Assembly (NCBI RefSeq): GCF_003626695.1
Contig: NZ_RBAH01000026.1
Location: 62,001-126,000, forward strand
DNA length: 64,000 bases
Source: Paenibacillus ginsengarvi
Lineage (GTDB): Bacteria > Bacillota > Bacilli > Paenibacillales > NBRC-103111
Direction of reading: 5' to 3'
In this document: positions 15,657 to 23,695 of the stretch, one piece after another
Layout: the number at the start of each line of letters is the position of its first letter
Numbering within the stretch: position 1 is the first letter of the stretch
Notes under the pieces: model-generated
What the model was told of the DNA's origin: nothing
Seen by the model: the letters and a program-made list of their open reading frames with translations, nothing else
The model's database searches: none
Program-made: the position numbers and the translations under genes

Positions 15657-15670
15657 TTGAAACGTTTCAA
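15657..15670. promoter_or_regulatory. LacI/CcpA-type palindromic operator
   Basis: Perfect 14-bp palindrome TTGAAACGTTTCAA, 38 bp ahead of the orphan binding-protein start. The central CG and flanks match LacI-family operators and resemble a catabolite (cre) site. It probably overlaps the promoter of that gene. Confidence 0.65.
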
Positions 15671-15850
15671 CAAAGTTAAAAACGATGACGGTACTTTACA
15701 TACCGCCACATGAAGACTATGAACCATTTTCAACAATTAATGCGCTTACTTTGCCAATTATAGAAACGATCATAGCCGCAGGCTATGACCAAATGGAGAA
15801 ATTATTTGACATTTTGTTCCTCCAGGAGCCTCGTCCCGGGTTACAGGTTC

Positions 15851-16546
15851 TCATTCCGCGCCCAAATAGTAGTGCCGGATCGCGTTCAAATCATCGTCCA
15901 GCTCGTACACGAGCGGGACGCCGGTCGGAATGTCCAGACCAGCAATACCGTCGCCGGGGATGCGGTCCAAATATTTGACCATCGCGCGAAGCGTATTCCC
16001 GTGAGCGGCAATGAGCACCCGCTGCCCGCTCCAGATCGCCGGCGCAACGTTATCGTGCCAATAAATTAGCGCTCGCCGTTCCGTATCCTCCAAACTTTCG
16101 GTCAGCGGAATGTCGCTTTTCGCCAAATGTTTGTAGCGCGGATCGCTGCCTGCATACCGCTCGTCGCTCTCGTCCATCGCCGGCGGTCTGACCTGCACCG
16201 ACCTTCTCCACAGCTGCACCTGCTCTTCTCCGTACTTGGCCGCCGTTTCCGCCTTGTTCAGCCCTTGCAGCGCGCCGTAATGCCTCTCGTTCAGCATCCA
16301 CGACTTGTATTCGGGAATCCAGGTCAGCTCCATTTCGTGCAGCACGATCCACATCGTCCGGATCGCCCGCCGCAGCACAGACGTATAGGCGACGTCAAAA
16401 GTAAAGCCGTTTGCCTTCAGCAGCCCGCCCGCTCTCCTCGCTTCCATCAAGCCTTGCTCCGTTAAATCGACATCGGTCCAGCCGGTAAACCGGTTTTCCA
16501 AGTTCCACACGCTTTGTCCGTGACGAATCAATACAACTTGATGCAT
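15851..16546 (-). CDS. gpmA: 2,3-bisphosphoglycerate-dependent phosphoglycerate mutase
   Basis: 231 residues. Phosphohistidine motif LIRHGQSVWN at residues 6-15 (His9), substrate-contact stretch NRFTGWTDVDLTEQG, catalytic MLNERHYGALQG, and the second catalytic His in LIAAHGNTLRAMVKYL. It interconverts 3- and 2-phosphoglycerate in glycolysis through a phosphohistidine. The start at ATG 16546 is chosen because MHQVVLIRHGQ is the normal N-terminus and GAGGGGAG lies upstream; a reading from 16615 adds a non-homologous leader. Bacillales usually rely on the cofactor-independent enzyme in the central glycolytic operon, so this is likely a second isoform. Confidence 0.94.
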   Translation of the reverse strand: MHQVVLIRHGQSVWNLENRFTGWTDVDLTEQGLMEARRAGGLLKANGFTFDVAYTSVLRRAIRTMWIVLHEMELTWIPEYKSWMLNERHYGALQGLNKAETAAKYGEEQVQLWRRSVQVRPPAMDESDERYAGSDPRYKHLAKSDIPLTESLEDTERRALIYWHDNVAPAIWSGQRVLIAAHGNTLRAMVKYLDRIPGDGIAGLDIPTGVPLVYELDDDLNAIRHYYLGAE

Positions 16547-16754
16547 AGGCCGCTCCCCTCTCGCTCTTCTGCATGGATTCATTGACTGGAACATATCCCC
16601 TAGTTTACCACACATCTAGTCAAAATCAGGAATACCCCCGGTGGTCCTGGCCAAAGGTATGCTCGCGCTCCTGAAGGATCTCCGCTCCCTTCTCAGCCAG
16701 TCCTATATTTGATACACTAGCAGGATGATAGCTTGCAAAACGGAGGGATCGGGA

Positions 16755-17210
16755 ATGGGATACATAGAGGAGCTGCGGGCCCTTGTGGGACATCGTCCGC
16801 TTATTCTGGTCGGGGCGGTCGTCGTCATTGTCGACGAGCAAAATCGCATACTGCTTCAGCAGCGTATCCATCCGCCCGGGAAATGGGCTTTGCCCGGCGG
16901 ACTGATGGAGCTGGGCGAATCGGCCGAAGATACGGCGCGCCGCGAAGTATTCGAGGAAACGTCGCTGGAGATCGGGGAGCTGAAGCTGATCGACGTCTTT
17001 TCCGGGCCGCAGTCGTTTATCACCGCTCCGAACGGCGACGAATTTTATGCCGTAACGATTGCATACAGCACCCGGGAGGCGCGCGGCGAGCTGGTCGTCG
17101 ACCTCACGGAATCGCTCGATTTCCGTTACTTTCCGCAAGACGAGCTTCCCGAGACGATTGTCGGGAGCCACAGGCGTATTTTGGACCGTTATCTTTCCCA
17201 CAGTGAATAG
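16755..17210 (+). CDS. Nudix hydrolase
   Basis: 151 residues. The Nudix box is complete: GGLMELGESAEDTARREV then FEETSLEI, with the REVFEE core that binds Mg2+. It is preceded by RIHPPGKWALPGG, typical of ADP-ribose or nucleoside-diphosphate hydrolases of this size. The start ATG 16755 follows CGGAGGGATCGGGA; an earlier ATG at 16725 lacks a ribosome site. It is convergent with gpmA and upstream of the beta-lactamase-fold hydrolase, which has its own promoter. Substrate not determinable by eye. Confidence 0.9.
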   Translation: MGYIEELRALVGHRPLILVGAVVVIVDEQNRILLQQRIHPPGKWALPGGLMELGESAEDTARREVFEETSLEIGELKLIDVFSGPQSFITAPNGDEFYAVTIAYSTREARGELVVDLTESLDFRYFPQDELPETIVGSHRRILDRYLSHSE

Positions 17211-17246
17211 CTGCAGCCGCCAGCCAAATCGCCGCCCAAAAAAATA

Positions 17247-17275
17247 TTGACAAATAATTATTTTTGTGGTATGAT
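17247..17275 (+). promoter_or_regulatory. Strong sigma-A promoter
   Basis: TTGACA (17247-17252), 17 bp, TATGAT (17270-17275), in an AT-rich stretch about 100 bp ahead of the beta-lactamase-fold gene. A second TATAAT follows at 17275-17280. The leader is about 90 nt. Confidence 0.85.
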
Positions 17276-17374
17276 ATAATTTTATAAGATTTACATAAAC
17301 CTTCCGATTTGATACACTTTGAAAAGCTTCTGTACGGGGTCTTTTCCAAGTTTACGATTGGGAGGTTTTTTAGG

Positions 17375-18124
17375 ATGCGGATTGGAAATGGAATTGCCGC
17401 TTTGCCGATTACATCAGTGATGATGGGGAGAACCGAGACGATTTATCCCGCCGTGCTGTGGGATGAGGAGCAGGTGCTTCTTATCGACACGGGGTACCCG
17501 GGGCAGCTCGACCTGTTTCGCCAAGCGTTTGCGGAAGCCGGGCTTTCGCTCGAAAAGCTGAACCGGATTATTATCACCCATCAGGATTTGGACCATATCG
17601 GCTCCTTGCCGGCGCTGGTCGCCCTGTCGCCCGGAACGATCGCAGTAAACGCCAGCGAGGTCGAGAAGCCGTATATTCAAGGCGAAAAGCCGCTGGCCAA
17701 ATTGACGCCGGAGGCGATTGCGAAAGCGGTGGCGTCGATGCCTCCGGAGGTGCCGGACGAATGGCGCCAGAAGTTCAGGCATACGCTTGAGCATCCGCCG
17801 CGCGCCGGTGTCGATCGCGTCCTGACGTACGGGGAAGAGCTGGCTGAATACGGAGGGCTCGTTGTCATCGGCACTCCGGGCCATACGCCCGGACATATAA
17901 GCCTGTACCATAAGCCGAGCAAAACGCTTATCGCCGGCGACGCGATGATTGTCGTAGACGGTCAGCTTTACGGACCTCCGCCGCAATACGCTTACGACAT
18001 CGAGCAAGCGAAGTTATCGCTTCGGCAACTGACGAGCTTCGATATCGAAACCGTCGTCTGCTATCACGGCGGCGTGTTCCAAAACAATCCGAACGCACGC
18101 ATTGCGGAGATTATTCGCGAATAA
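17375..18124 (+). CDS. MBL-fold metallo-hydrolase
   Basis: 249 residues from ATG 17375 (GGGAGG upstream; the reading from 17309 adds a leader without a ribosome site). The metal motif is THQDLDHIGS, a variant of HxHxDH with Asp in place of the second His, as in several Bacillus MBL hydrolases. Further ligands: GTPGHTPGHISLY (His), IAGDAM (Asp) and CYHGG (His). The set is that of glyoxalase II-like or lactonase-like enzymes that open thioesters, lactones or phosphoesters. It is transcribed from a strong promoter as a single gene. Confidence 0.88.
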   Translation: MRIGNGIAALPITSVMMGRTETIYPAVLWDEEQVLLIDTGYPGQLDLFRQAFAEAGLSLEKLNRIIITHQDLDHIGSLPALVALSPGTIAVNASEVEKPYIQGEKPLAKLTPEAIAKAVASMPPEVPDEWRQKFRHTLEHPPRAGVDRVLTYGEELAEYGGLVVIGTPGHTPGHISLYHKPSKTLIAGDAMIVVDGQLYGPPPQYAYDIEQAKLSLRQLTSFDIETVVCYHGGVFQNNPNARIAEIIRE

Positions 18125-18135
18125 GCCATTTCCGT

Positions 18136-18705
18136 TCAGATCAAATGCTTGATCAGCGCAAGCGCCTGCTTCGTCTGATTGATGACGCCGCCCGGCTCCG
18201 GCTCGTTCAGCTCGAGCTCGAAGCCGGCCCAGCGGTACAGCCGGATCGCCTTGTGGCTCCACGTCTGCGTCGGAATGTACATCGTGCAGTCGCCCTCTAG
18301 CTCGGTCATCAGCTTGACGCCTCGGGCGATGATCGCCTTGCCCAGCCCGAGTCCCTGATAACTCGGCTTGACGGCGACCCAATGCATGAACGGATGACGG
18401 CGGCGGCCCGTATAGTTCCACCAGGCGGTGAACGTCGCCACCTTTTTGCCGTCCTCCCGCTGGATGAATAGCGTGCGGCGCACGACCTCGGTCGCATACG
18501 GAACGTAATTTTCGTGGAAATAGGTCGCCGCTTCCTCCACGTCGTCAAACTCCTGCACCGATGCTTCGATCTCCGCCCAGGCAAGCTCGTCCCCTTCCCG
18601 GTACATCGAAAAGAAAAAACCTTCCGGCAGCTCGGCCGCCGGGATCGGCGTTCCCGGCTCGCGCTTCATGATGACGCGGTAATACTCCAAGCTTTTGTCC
18701 AGCAT
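18136..18705 (-). CDS. GNAT family N-acetyltransferase (first of three)
   Basis: 189 residues from ATG 18705 with GGAGGGAG upstream. Acetyl-CoA loop: HWVAVKPSYQGLGLGKAI (Q/RxxGxG/A form), preceded by the beta-4 strand VATFTAWWNY and followed by the C-terminal IRLYRWAGFELE. The N-terminal half (EGFFFSMYREGDELAWAEIE) is that of GNATs related to mycothiol-synthase-like proteins in Bacillales. It is the last gene of a minus-strand run: methyltransferase, GNAT, GNAT, GNAT. Substrate unknown. Confidence 0.86.
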   Translation of the reverse strand: MLDKSLEYYRVIMKREPGTPIPAAELPEGFFFSMYREGDELAWAEIEASVQEFDDVEEAATYFHENYVPYATEVVRRTLFIQREDGKKVATFTAWWNYTGRRRHPFMHWVAVKPSYQGLGLGKAIIARGVKLMTELEGDCTMYIPTQTWSHKAIRLYRWAGFELELNEPEPGGVINQTKQALALIKHLI

Positions 18706-18741
18706 GGCGATCTCCCTCCTCCATCCGCAAGCGAACTTCGG

Positions 18742-19233
18742 CTACCCGCTTAAACCTTCCGGGCGAATCGATTTGACCATCGTTACGCTTCGGCCCTCGA
18801 GCCGGCTTCGCTCATACCCCATTTTCTCGTAAAAACCTACCGCGTCCGTCCAATGAACGATCGTTTTGAGCATCATGGCAGAATAACCTTTTTCGGCGGC
18901 CAGTTGTTCCAGTACGGCTATCATCCGGCTCGCGTAACCGTGCCGGCGATGCTCCTTCCTCACCGACATCCGCACGAGTCGTCCCGTCCCAGCATCGACG
19001 CCCATCAGCGCGCCGGTACATACGACATCCTCGCTCAGCCGGCCGACCAGGAACGTATGGCCCATCTCCAGGTAGCTGCTTACGATATGATCCAGGTCCG
19101 GATTCAGCGTTGGATCAAGAAAGCCGAAATGCTCCTCCATGCCGCTCAGCACGACCGCTTTCGCCTGCTCCTGTGTGCTTTCCGTGACAGGCTCGATCGT
19201 AAACGATACACTTCCCAGGCCGCTTTGCTCCAT
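18742..19233 (-). CDS. GNAT family N-acetyltransferase (second of three)
   Basis: 163 residues. Core motif VRMSVRKEHRRHGYASRMI is a textbook acetyl-CoA binding loop (RxxGxA), followed by MLKTIVHWTDAVGFYEKMGY. I prefer ATG 19233, with GAGGAGGAG about 11 bp upstream; the GTG at 19245 overlaps the previous stop (GTGA) but sits almost on the ribosome site. It follows the third GNAT directly, so the three are probably co-transcribed. Confidence 0.86.
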   Translation of the reverse strand: MEQSGLGSVSFTIEPVTESTQEQAKAVVLSGMEEHFGFLDPTLNPDLDHIVSSYLEMGHTFLVGRLSEDVVCTGALMGVDAGTGRLVRMSVRKEHRRHGYASRMIAVLEQLAAEKGYSAMMLKTIVHWTDAVGFYEKMGYERSRLEGRSVTMVKSIRPEGLSG

Positions 19234-19241
19234 CGTATGGC

Positions 19242-19670
19242 TCACTCCTCCTCATCGACTTCGTACGTGCATTGGAACCGTTCGACTCCTGGATATTTCT
19301 CGCCCAGACTTTCAATCGTAAAGCCGATGCTGCGGTAAAAATCGACCGATTCCTCGTCCGTTTCCGCCACGAGGCGACGCGGATTTTTCAAGGGGATGAG
19401 CGCCACCATCAGGTCTCGGCCGAACCCTTTGCCCCGCTGATCGGGCAACACGGCGATATGCTTGACGACAAGCTCCTCTCCGTCCCGCATCGCAATCCCA
19501 ACCGCGCCGACCAGCTCTCCCTCAAACTCGAGACCGTACAGCTCGAGATCGGAGGACGATTCGTACAAGGTTATCGCTCTAGCGATCGCCTCCGGGTCGG
19601 GAAACACGGCTTGTCCGATCAGATCGGCGACGACGGCTTCGCGAAGTCTGGGTTTTATATCGATTAGCAT
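19242..19670 (-). CDS. GNAT family N-acetyltransferase (third of three)
   Basis: 142 residues. Motif VKHIAVLPDQRGKGFGRDLM is the acetyl-CoA loop; AETDEESVDFYRSIGFTIE is the C-terminal strand and helix. Its ATG (19668-19670) follows immediately on the TAA of the methyltransferase, so translation is coupled. Short single-domain GNAT, substrate unknown. Confidence 0.87.
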   Translation of the reverse strand: MLIDIKPRLREAVVADLIGQAVFPDPEAIARAITLYESSSDLELYGLEFEGELVGAVGIAMRDGEELVVKHIAVLPDQRGKGFGRDLMVALIPLKNPRRLVAETDEESVDFYRSIGFTIESLGEKYPGVERFQCTYEVDEEE

Positions 19671-20468
19671 TTAACGATCATCCTTTCTAAAACGCATAAT
19701 AACGGCAGGAGGAATCTCGTCCCATTCGAACTTGCCGGAAGCGCCGCTGCCTTTGGCGAACGTTGGCTCGACCATCCCGTCCAGCACAAACCCAACGCCG
19801 CAAAACAGACTGACGTAATCCGAGAGTGTCCGGTGAAACATGAAGTGGGGCACGGGCTGGCCGCGAATGCCGATATTTTCGCTGGAGGCGGGCGTGCTGT
19901 ACTGGGAGATATGGATGACGCTGCGCGAGATGACCTCGCCTCCCCGATCCTCGGTTTCATACGTTTCTCTCGTTCCCGGCGGCCGGAAGCACGGATGGGG
20001 AATCGAGAAAACAAACGTTCCGCCCGGTTTCAGACAGCTTCCGAGCGCACGAACGAGCGGCGTAATGTCTGCGATATCCATAAGCGCCATGTTCGATACG
20101 GCGCTGTCAAACTCCCCGGTCGCCAGCTTCGCCCACTCCTCCTCGCTCGTCGCATCCATCGTTCGGTAGTCGATCCGGTCCAGAAACGCCTCGGAACGCT
20201 GTTTCGCCCGCTCGATCATGGCCGCACTGTAATCGAACGCTACGACGTTCGCCCCCAGCTCGACCAGCCTTCTCGAGAAGTTGCCGTTGCCGCAGGCAAT
20301 ATCGAGCACCATATGGCCCTCCTGCACATCCAGCAATCGCTCCGTCGCCGGACGGATCAGCTCGCGATGCCACCGGTTACTGTTCTCCCCCATGTAGTCG
20401 TCCCAATAGCCGGCGTTTTGCTCCCATCTTTGCTTCGATTGCCCGCTTAGCTCTCTCCATTCGTTCAT
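19671..20468 (-). CDS. Class I SAM-dependent methyltransferase
   Basis: 265 residues from ATG 20468 (GGGGAGGG upstream; the longer reading from 20513 adds 15 residues of low-complexity sequence). SAM motif I is LDIACGNGNFSRRLVELG, motif II NVVAFDYSAAMIERAK, motif III DSAVSNMALMDI and the post-motif KPGGTFVFSIPHPCF, the layout of Methyltransf_11/25 enzymes of the UbiE/BioC type. The acceptor is unknown. It heads the run with three GNATs, which may form a small-molecule or antibiotic-modifying set; that is inference. Confidence 0.9.
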   Translation of the reverse strand: MNEWRELSGQSKQRWEQNAGYWDDYMGENSNRWHRELIRPATERLLDVQEGHMVLDIACGNGNFSRRLVELGANVVAFDYSAAMIERAKQRSEAFLDRIDYRTMDATSEEEWAKLATGEFDSAVSNMALMDIADITPLVRALGSCLKPGGTFVFSIPHPCFRPPGTRETYETEDRGGEVISRSVIHISQYSTPASSENIGIRGQPVPHFMFHRTLSDYVSLFCGVGFVLDGMVEPTFAKGSGASGKFEWDEIPPAVIMRFRKDDR

Positions 20469-20739
20469 AGACAGCCCTCCCCTTCCGCTGGCCGCCCCCG
20501 GTTCGCTTCGCAAACAGAAGAGCGGTGCAGATTGTTTGATTGGAATGTAGCATATACGACTGTGCGGAACAAGGTTTTAATTAGCTGTAAATCAATTGGG
20601 AAGCCTTATTAATATGCAATTATTTCATAGGCAGCTTCCAAGCGGGAGCTTGTTTCGGATGCAAAAAAAGTTGACACGCTTTGCCGTTTACGTACAAAAT
20701 GTGTACCTAAGAGCGAGTGAACGGGGGCCTGATGCACAT

Positions 20740-21756
20740 ATGTATGAAATTGTAATCGCAGAGGACGAGCATTGGCTGCGCAGCGAGCTGGCGGTCATGA
20801 TCGAGCGGATCGGCGAAGGCTTCACCGTAGTCGGAGAAGCGGTCGACGGCGAAGATGCCTGGAACATGCTGATGGAGCTGTGGCCGTCCATCCTGATCAC
20901 GGATATCCGGATGCCGCGCCGAGACGGGCTCGACGTCATCCGCGGCATCGACGAAGCGGGGCTGCCGATCGTGCCGATCATCGTCAGCGGCTATGACGAT
21001 TTTGCTTACGCCCAGCAGGCGGTGCGGTTCGGCGTATCGGAATATTTGCTCAAGCCGGTCAAGCAGGAGGAATTGCAGGAGGCGCTGCGCCGCTCGCTCA
21101 AACGCTTGGGTCTGCTGCAGGAGGTAAACGGCTGTTTGCGCAAAGTGGAGTTTTATTTGCACGGGCTCCCCGACGGCGACGCGAAAAAGCGGCTGGAGGA
21201 GCTGGATGCGCTCCTACAAGAGCTGCGCAAAAGCAAGACGGTGCACCCGAATTCGCGCAAGACGGTGCTGAACGTCTTCTCCGGCAAATGGATCGAGCTC
21301 ATTCGCGGCATGCGGCCGGATTACGATCCGGGCGTGCCTCCTGTCTGGGACAGCTTCGAGCAGACACAGGAGTACTTTCATCGGCTGTTGGAGATTTGGT
21401 CGTTTGCCGTCCGGGACGAAGCCGACCCGAACATCAGACAGACGATTCGCCGCGCTTGCGATTACATCGCGAGCCACTACATGCAGCCGCTGACACTGGT
21501 CAAGATGGCGCAGCTATCCTCGCTCAGCCCGTCTTACTTCGGCTATTTGTTCAAGCAGCATACGGGGCAGCCGTTCGTCGCCTATCTGAACGGCGTCCGC
21601 ATCCAGAAGGCGAAAGCGCTGCTGATGGAGGATGACATCAAAGTATACGAAGCGGCGGAAATGGTCGGCTTCGTTTCCCTTCCGCACTTCAACCGTTTGT
21701 TTAAGACGGCGACCGGCAAAACGCCGAACGATTTTCGCAAAGGAATGGGGCGTTAA
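20740..21756 (+). CDS. YesN-type response regulator (receiver plus AraC helix-turn-helix)
   Basis: 338 residues. Receiver domain 1-120: VIAEDEHWLR acidic pair, phospho-acceptor Asp in ILITDIRMPRRDGLDV, Lys in EYLLKPVKQEE. A helical linker follows, then the AraC domain at about 235-338 (TLVKMAQLSSLSPSYFGYLF, AAEMVGFVSLPHFNRLFK). The start at ATG 20740 gives the normal MYEIVIAEDE opening although the ribosome site (GGGGG, 13 bp) is weak; longer readings lack any better site. It sits 1 bp ahead of its kinase and upstream of the binding protein, permeases and sulfatase, which it most likely activates. Confidence 0.92.
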   Translation: MYEIVIAEDEHWLRSELAVMIERIGEGFTVVGEAVDGEDAWNMLMELWPSILITDIRMPRRDGLDVIRGIDEAGLPIVPIIVSGYDDFAYAQQAVRFGVSEYLLKPVKQEELQEALRRSLKRLGLLQEVNGCLRKVEFYLHGLPDGDAKKRLEELDALLQELRKSKTVHPNSRKTVLNVFSGKWIELIRGMRPDYDPGVPPVWDSFEQTQEYFHRLLEIWSFAVRDEADPNIRQTIRRACDYIASHYMQPLTLVKMAQLSSLSPSYFGYLFKQHTGQPFVAYLNGVRIQKAKALLMEDDIKVYEAAEMVGFVSLPHFNRLFKTATGKTPNDFRKGMGR

Positions 21757-21757
21757 C

Positions 21758-23578
21758 ATGCGGCGGAATATACGGTTATCGCTCCGTACGAAAATGACGC
21801 TTGGCTTTCTCGCGGTGAATCTGCTCTCACTGGCGCTCGTTTTGGGCGCGGCCAACTCCTTTTTCGGCAGCGTCATCCGCAGCGATTTCAACCGGATGTC
21901 CGGCGATGCCGCCTCGCGCTTCAATTTCCATATGAACGCTTATATCGAGCAGATGATCGCGTCCACGGCCAGCATCGCCGCGAACACCGAGGTGCAGCGT
22001 TATTTGCGCAGCGATCGGGTAACATCCGATGTGACCGAGGCGATCGAGAAAGAAATGCGCAAGTTTTCGTCGACGAACCATCCGGAAATTACGGCGATGT
22101 TTCTCATGTCCCGTCAGCGTTCCATGGTGTCTTCGTTCAGCTATTACTATTCCCAGCCGGAGCTGTATTCGGACGAGCTCTGGTTTTCGCTGCCGTTCGA
22201 GTCGGAGCCGCAAGTTATTCCGACCCATTTCACAAAATACCCGGGGCAGCCGCCGTATGCGGTCATGTCGCTCGTCATTCCGATTTTCGATATCGATTCG
22301 ATCCAGGTCGTCGGCAGACTGATCGTGGACATTATGCCGAAAAGCATCCCGAGCATGTTCGGCGAAGAACGAATCGGCAAAAGCGGGTTCTTTTTCGTCG
22401 TGTCGCCGGACGATATTCTGGTGTATCATCCCCGTTCCGACTGGGCTGGCTTCTCACGCTCGAAAACGCCGCTGGCATCGCTCGATTTGCCAAACGGGGC
22501 CGAGACGGTTCAGCGAAAATGGAACGGGGAGCAGTGGCTCGTATCGATCAACAAGTCGAACAAAATGAATTGGAACATCGTTTCGATGGTTCCGGTAGAA
22601 GAAACGGACGAAGGCTTAAAAGCCGTGCAAAAAGCGATTCTGATCGCGTTCGCCGTCGTCACTGTCGTCATCCTTATGCTTGTGCCGTTCATGACGCACC
22701 AGTTCGTCAAACGGGTCGTCGCTCTCAAAAACGTGATGGGCAAGGCGGCAACCGGCAATCTCGACGTACGGGCGCCGGTCGAGAAGCGCGGCGACGAGTT
22801 CGGCCAGCTGAATGCCAGCTTCAACCACATGGTGTCGCAGCTTCAGCAGCTGATGGGCACCGTCTACGACCTGCGGATGAACGAGATGAAGCTGGAAATC
22901 CGCGAGAAGGAAGCGCTGATCCGCGCGCTGCAAAACCAGATCAACCCGCATCTGCTGTACAATACGCTCGGCATTATCAAAAGCATGGCGTACCTCGACA
23001 ATAGGCCGAAAATCGAAACGATGGCCGGCAACCTGGCGGACGTATACCGCTACACGGCCCGTTTCAACCATGAAGAGGTGACGCTTCGCGACGAGCTGGA
23101 CATTTTGTCCAAATATTTGGAGATCGTCAGGCTCCGCTTCCCGATGACGTTTATTCGCACCATATCGGTGCCGGAATCGTTCTACAGCTGTTTGACGATG
23201 AAATTGACGCTGCAGCCGATCGTGGAAAATGCGGTCAAATACGCGATCGAGCCGAACGCCGGAGAAGGGGCGATCATCGTCGGCGCGTACCGGGACGTGG
23301 ACGATCTGGTCGTCGAAATCGCGGACAACGGCAAAGGCATTCCGGAGCCGCAGCTTGCGGATATCCGGGATATGCTGCGGAAAGCCGCGGACGATCCCGG
23401 CACGGGCTCCGCTCCGCAAGGCTCGCTCGGGCTGTCCAACGTGCACGCGCGGCTGCTGCTGAGGTACGGGCCGGGCTACGGGATTCGCATCGATTCGTTC
23501 GCCGGGCGGGGTACCGTCGTCTCGATCCGTTTGCCGTATCGCACCGAATCGCCCGGCAAAGTTCGTGAAATCCGTTAA
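21758..23578 (+). CDS. YesM-type sensor histidine kinase
   Basis: 606 residues. Membrane segment near residues 14-34, a large extracellular dCache-like domain, second membrane segment (LIAFAVVTVVILMLVPFM) near 290-312, then HAMP (VMGKAATGNLDVRAPVEKRG), the His_kinase motif NQINPHLLYNTLGIIKSM with the phospho-acceptor His, and HATPase with QPIVENAVKYAIEP, IADNGKGIPEP and LGLSNVHARL. This is the LytS/YesM class that pairs with AraC-type regulators. AAAGGAATGGGG precedes ATG 21758, two bases after the response regulator stop. It should sense the glycan or its bound binding protein. Confidence 0.93.
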   Translation: MRRNIRLSLRTKMTLGFLAVNLLSLALVLGAANSFFGSVIRSDFNRMSGDAASRFNFHMNAYIEQMIASTASIAANTEVQRYLRSDRVTSDVTEAIEKEMRKFSSTNHPEITAMFLMSRQRSMVSSFSYYYSQPELYSDELWFSLPFESEPQVIPTHFTKYPGQPPYAVMSLVIPIFDIDSIQVVGRLIVDIMPKSIPSMFGEERIGKSGFFFVVSPDDILVYHPRSDWAGFSRSKTPLASLDLPNGAETVQRKWNGEQWLVSINKSNKMNWNIVSMVPVEETDEGLKAVQKAILIAFAVVTVVILMLVPFMTHQFVKRVVALKNVMGKAATGNLDVRAPVEKRGDEFGQLNASFNHMVSQLQQLMGTVYDLRMNEMKLEIREKEALIRALQNQINPHLLYNTLGIIKSMAYLDNRPKIETMAGNLADVYRYTARFNHEEVTLRDELDILSKYLEIVRLRFPMTFIRTISVPESFYSCLTMKLTLQPIVENAVKYAIEPNAGEGAIIVGAYRDVDDLVVEIADNGKGIPEPQLADIRDMLRKAADDPGTGSAPQGSLGLSNVHARLLLRYGPGYGIRIDSFAGRGTVVSIRLPYRTESPGKVREIR

Positions 23579-23695
23579 GAAATCGTGAAATCGAATAAGG
23601 AGGTTTTGGGCGGAACGGACTATACTGAAGCTGCACAAACCATTAACCACTAGCAGAACCCGATATTCGAACAGCATATTATGGGGGGAACAACA

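Noticed and set aside
15685..15978. 97-residue plus-strand frame between the binding protein and gpmA
   Set aside because: No ribosome site, overlaps the end of gpmA antisense, and no recognisable domain.
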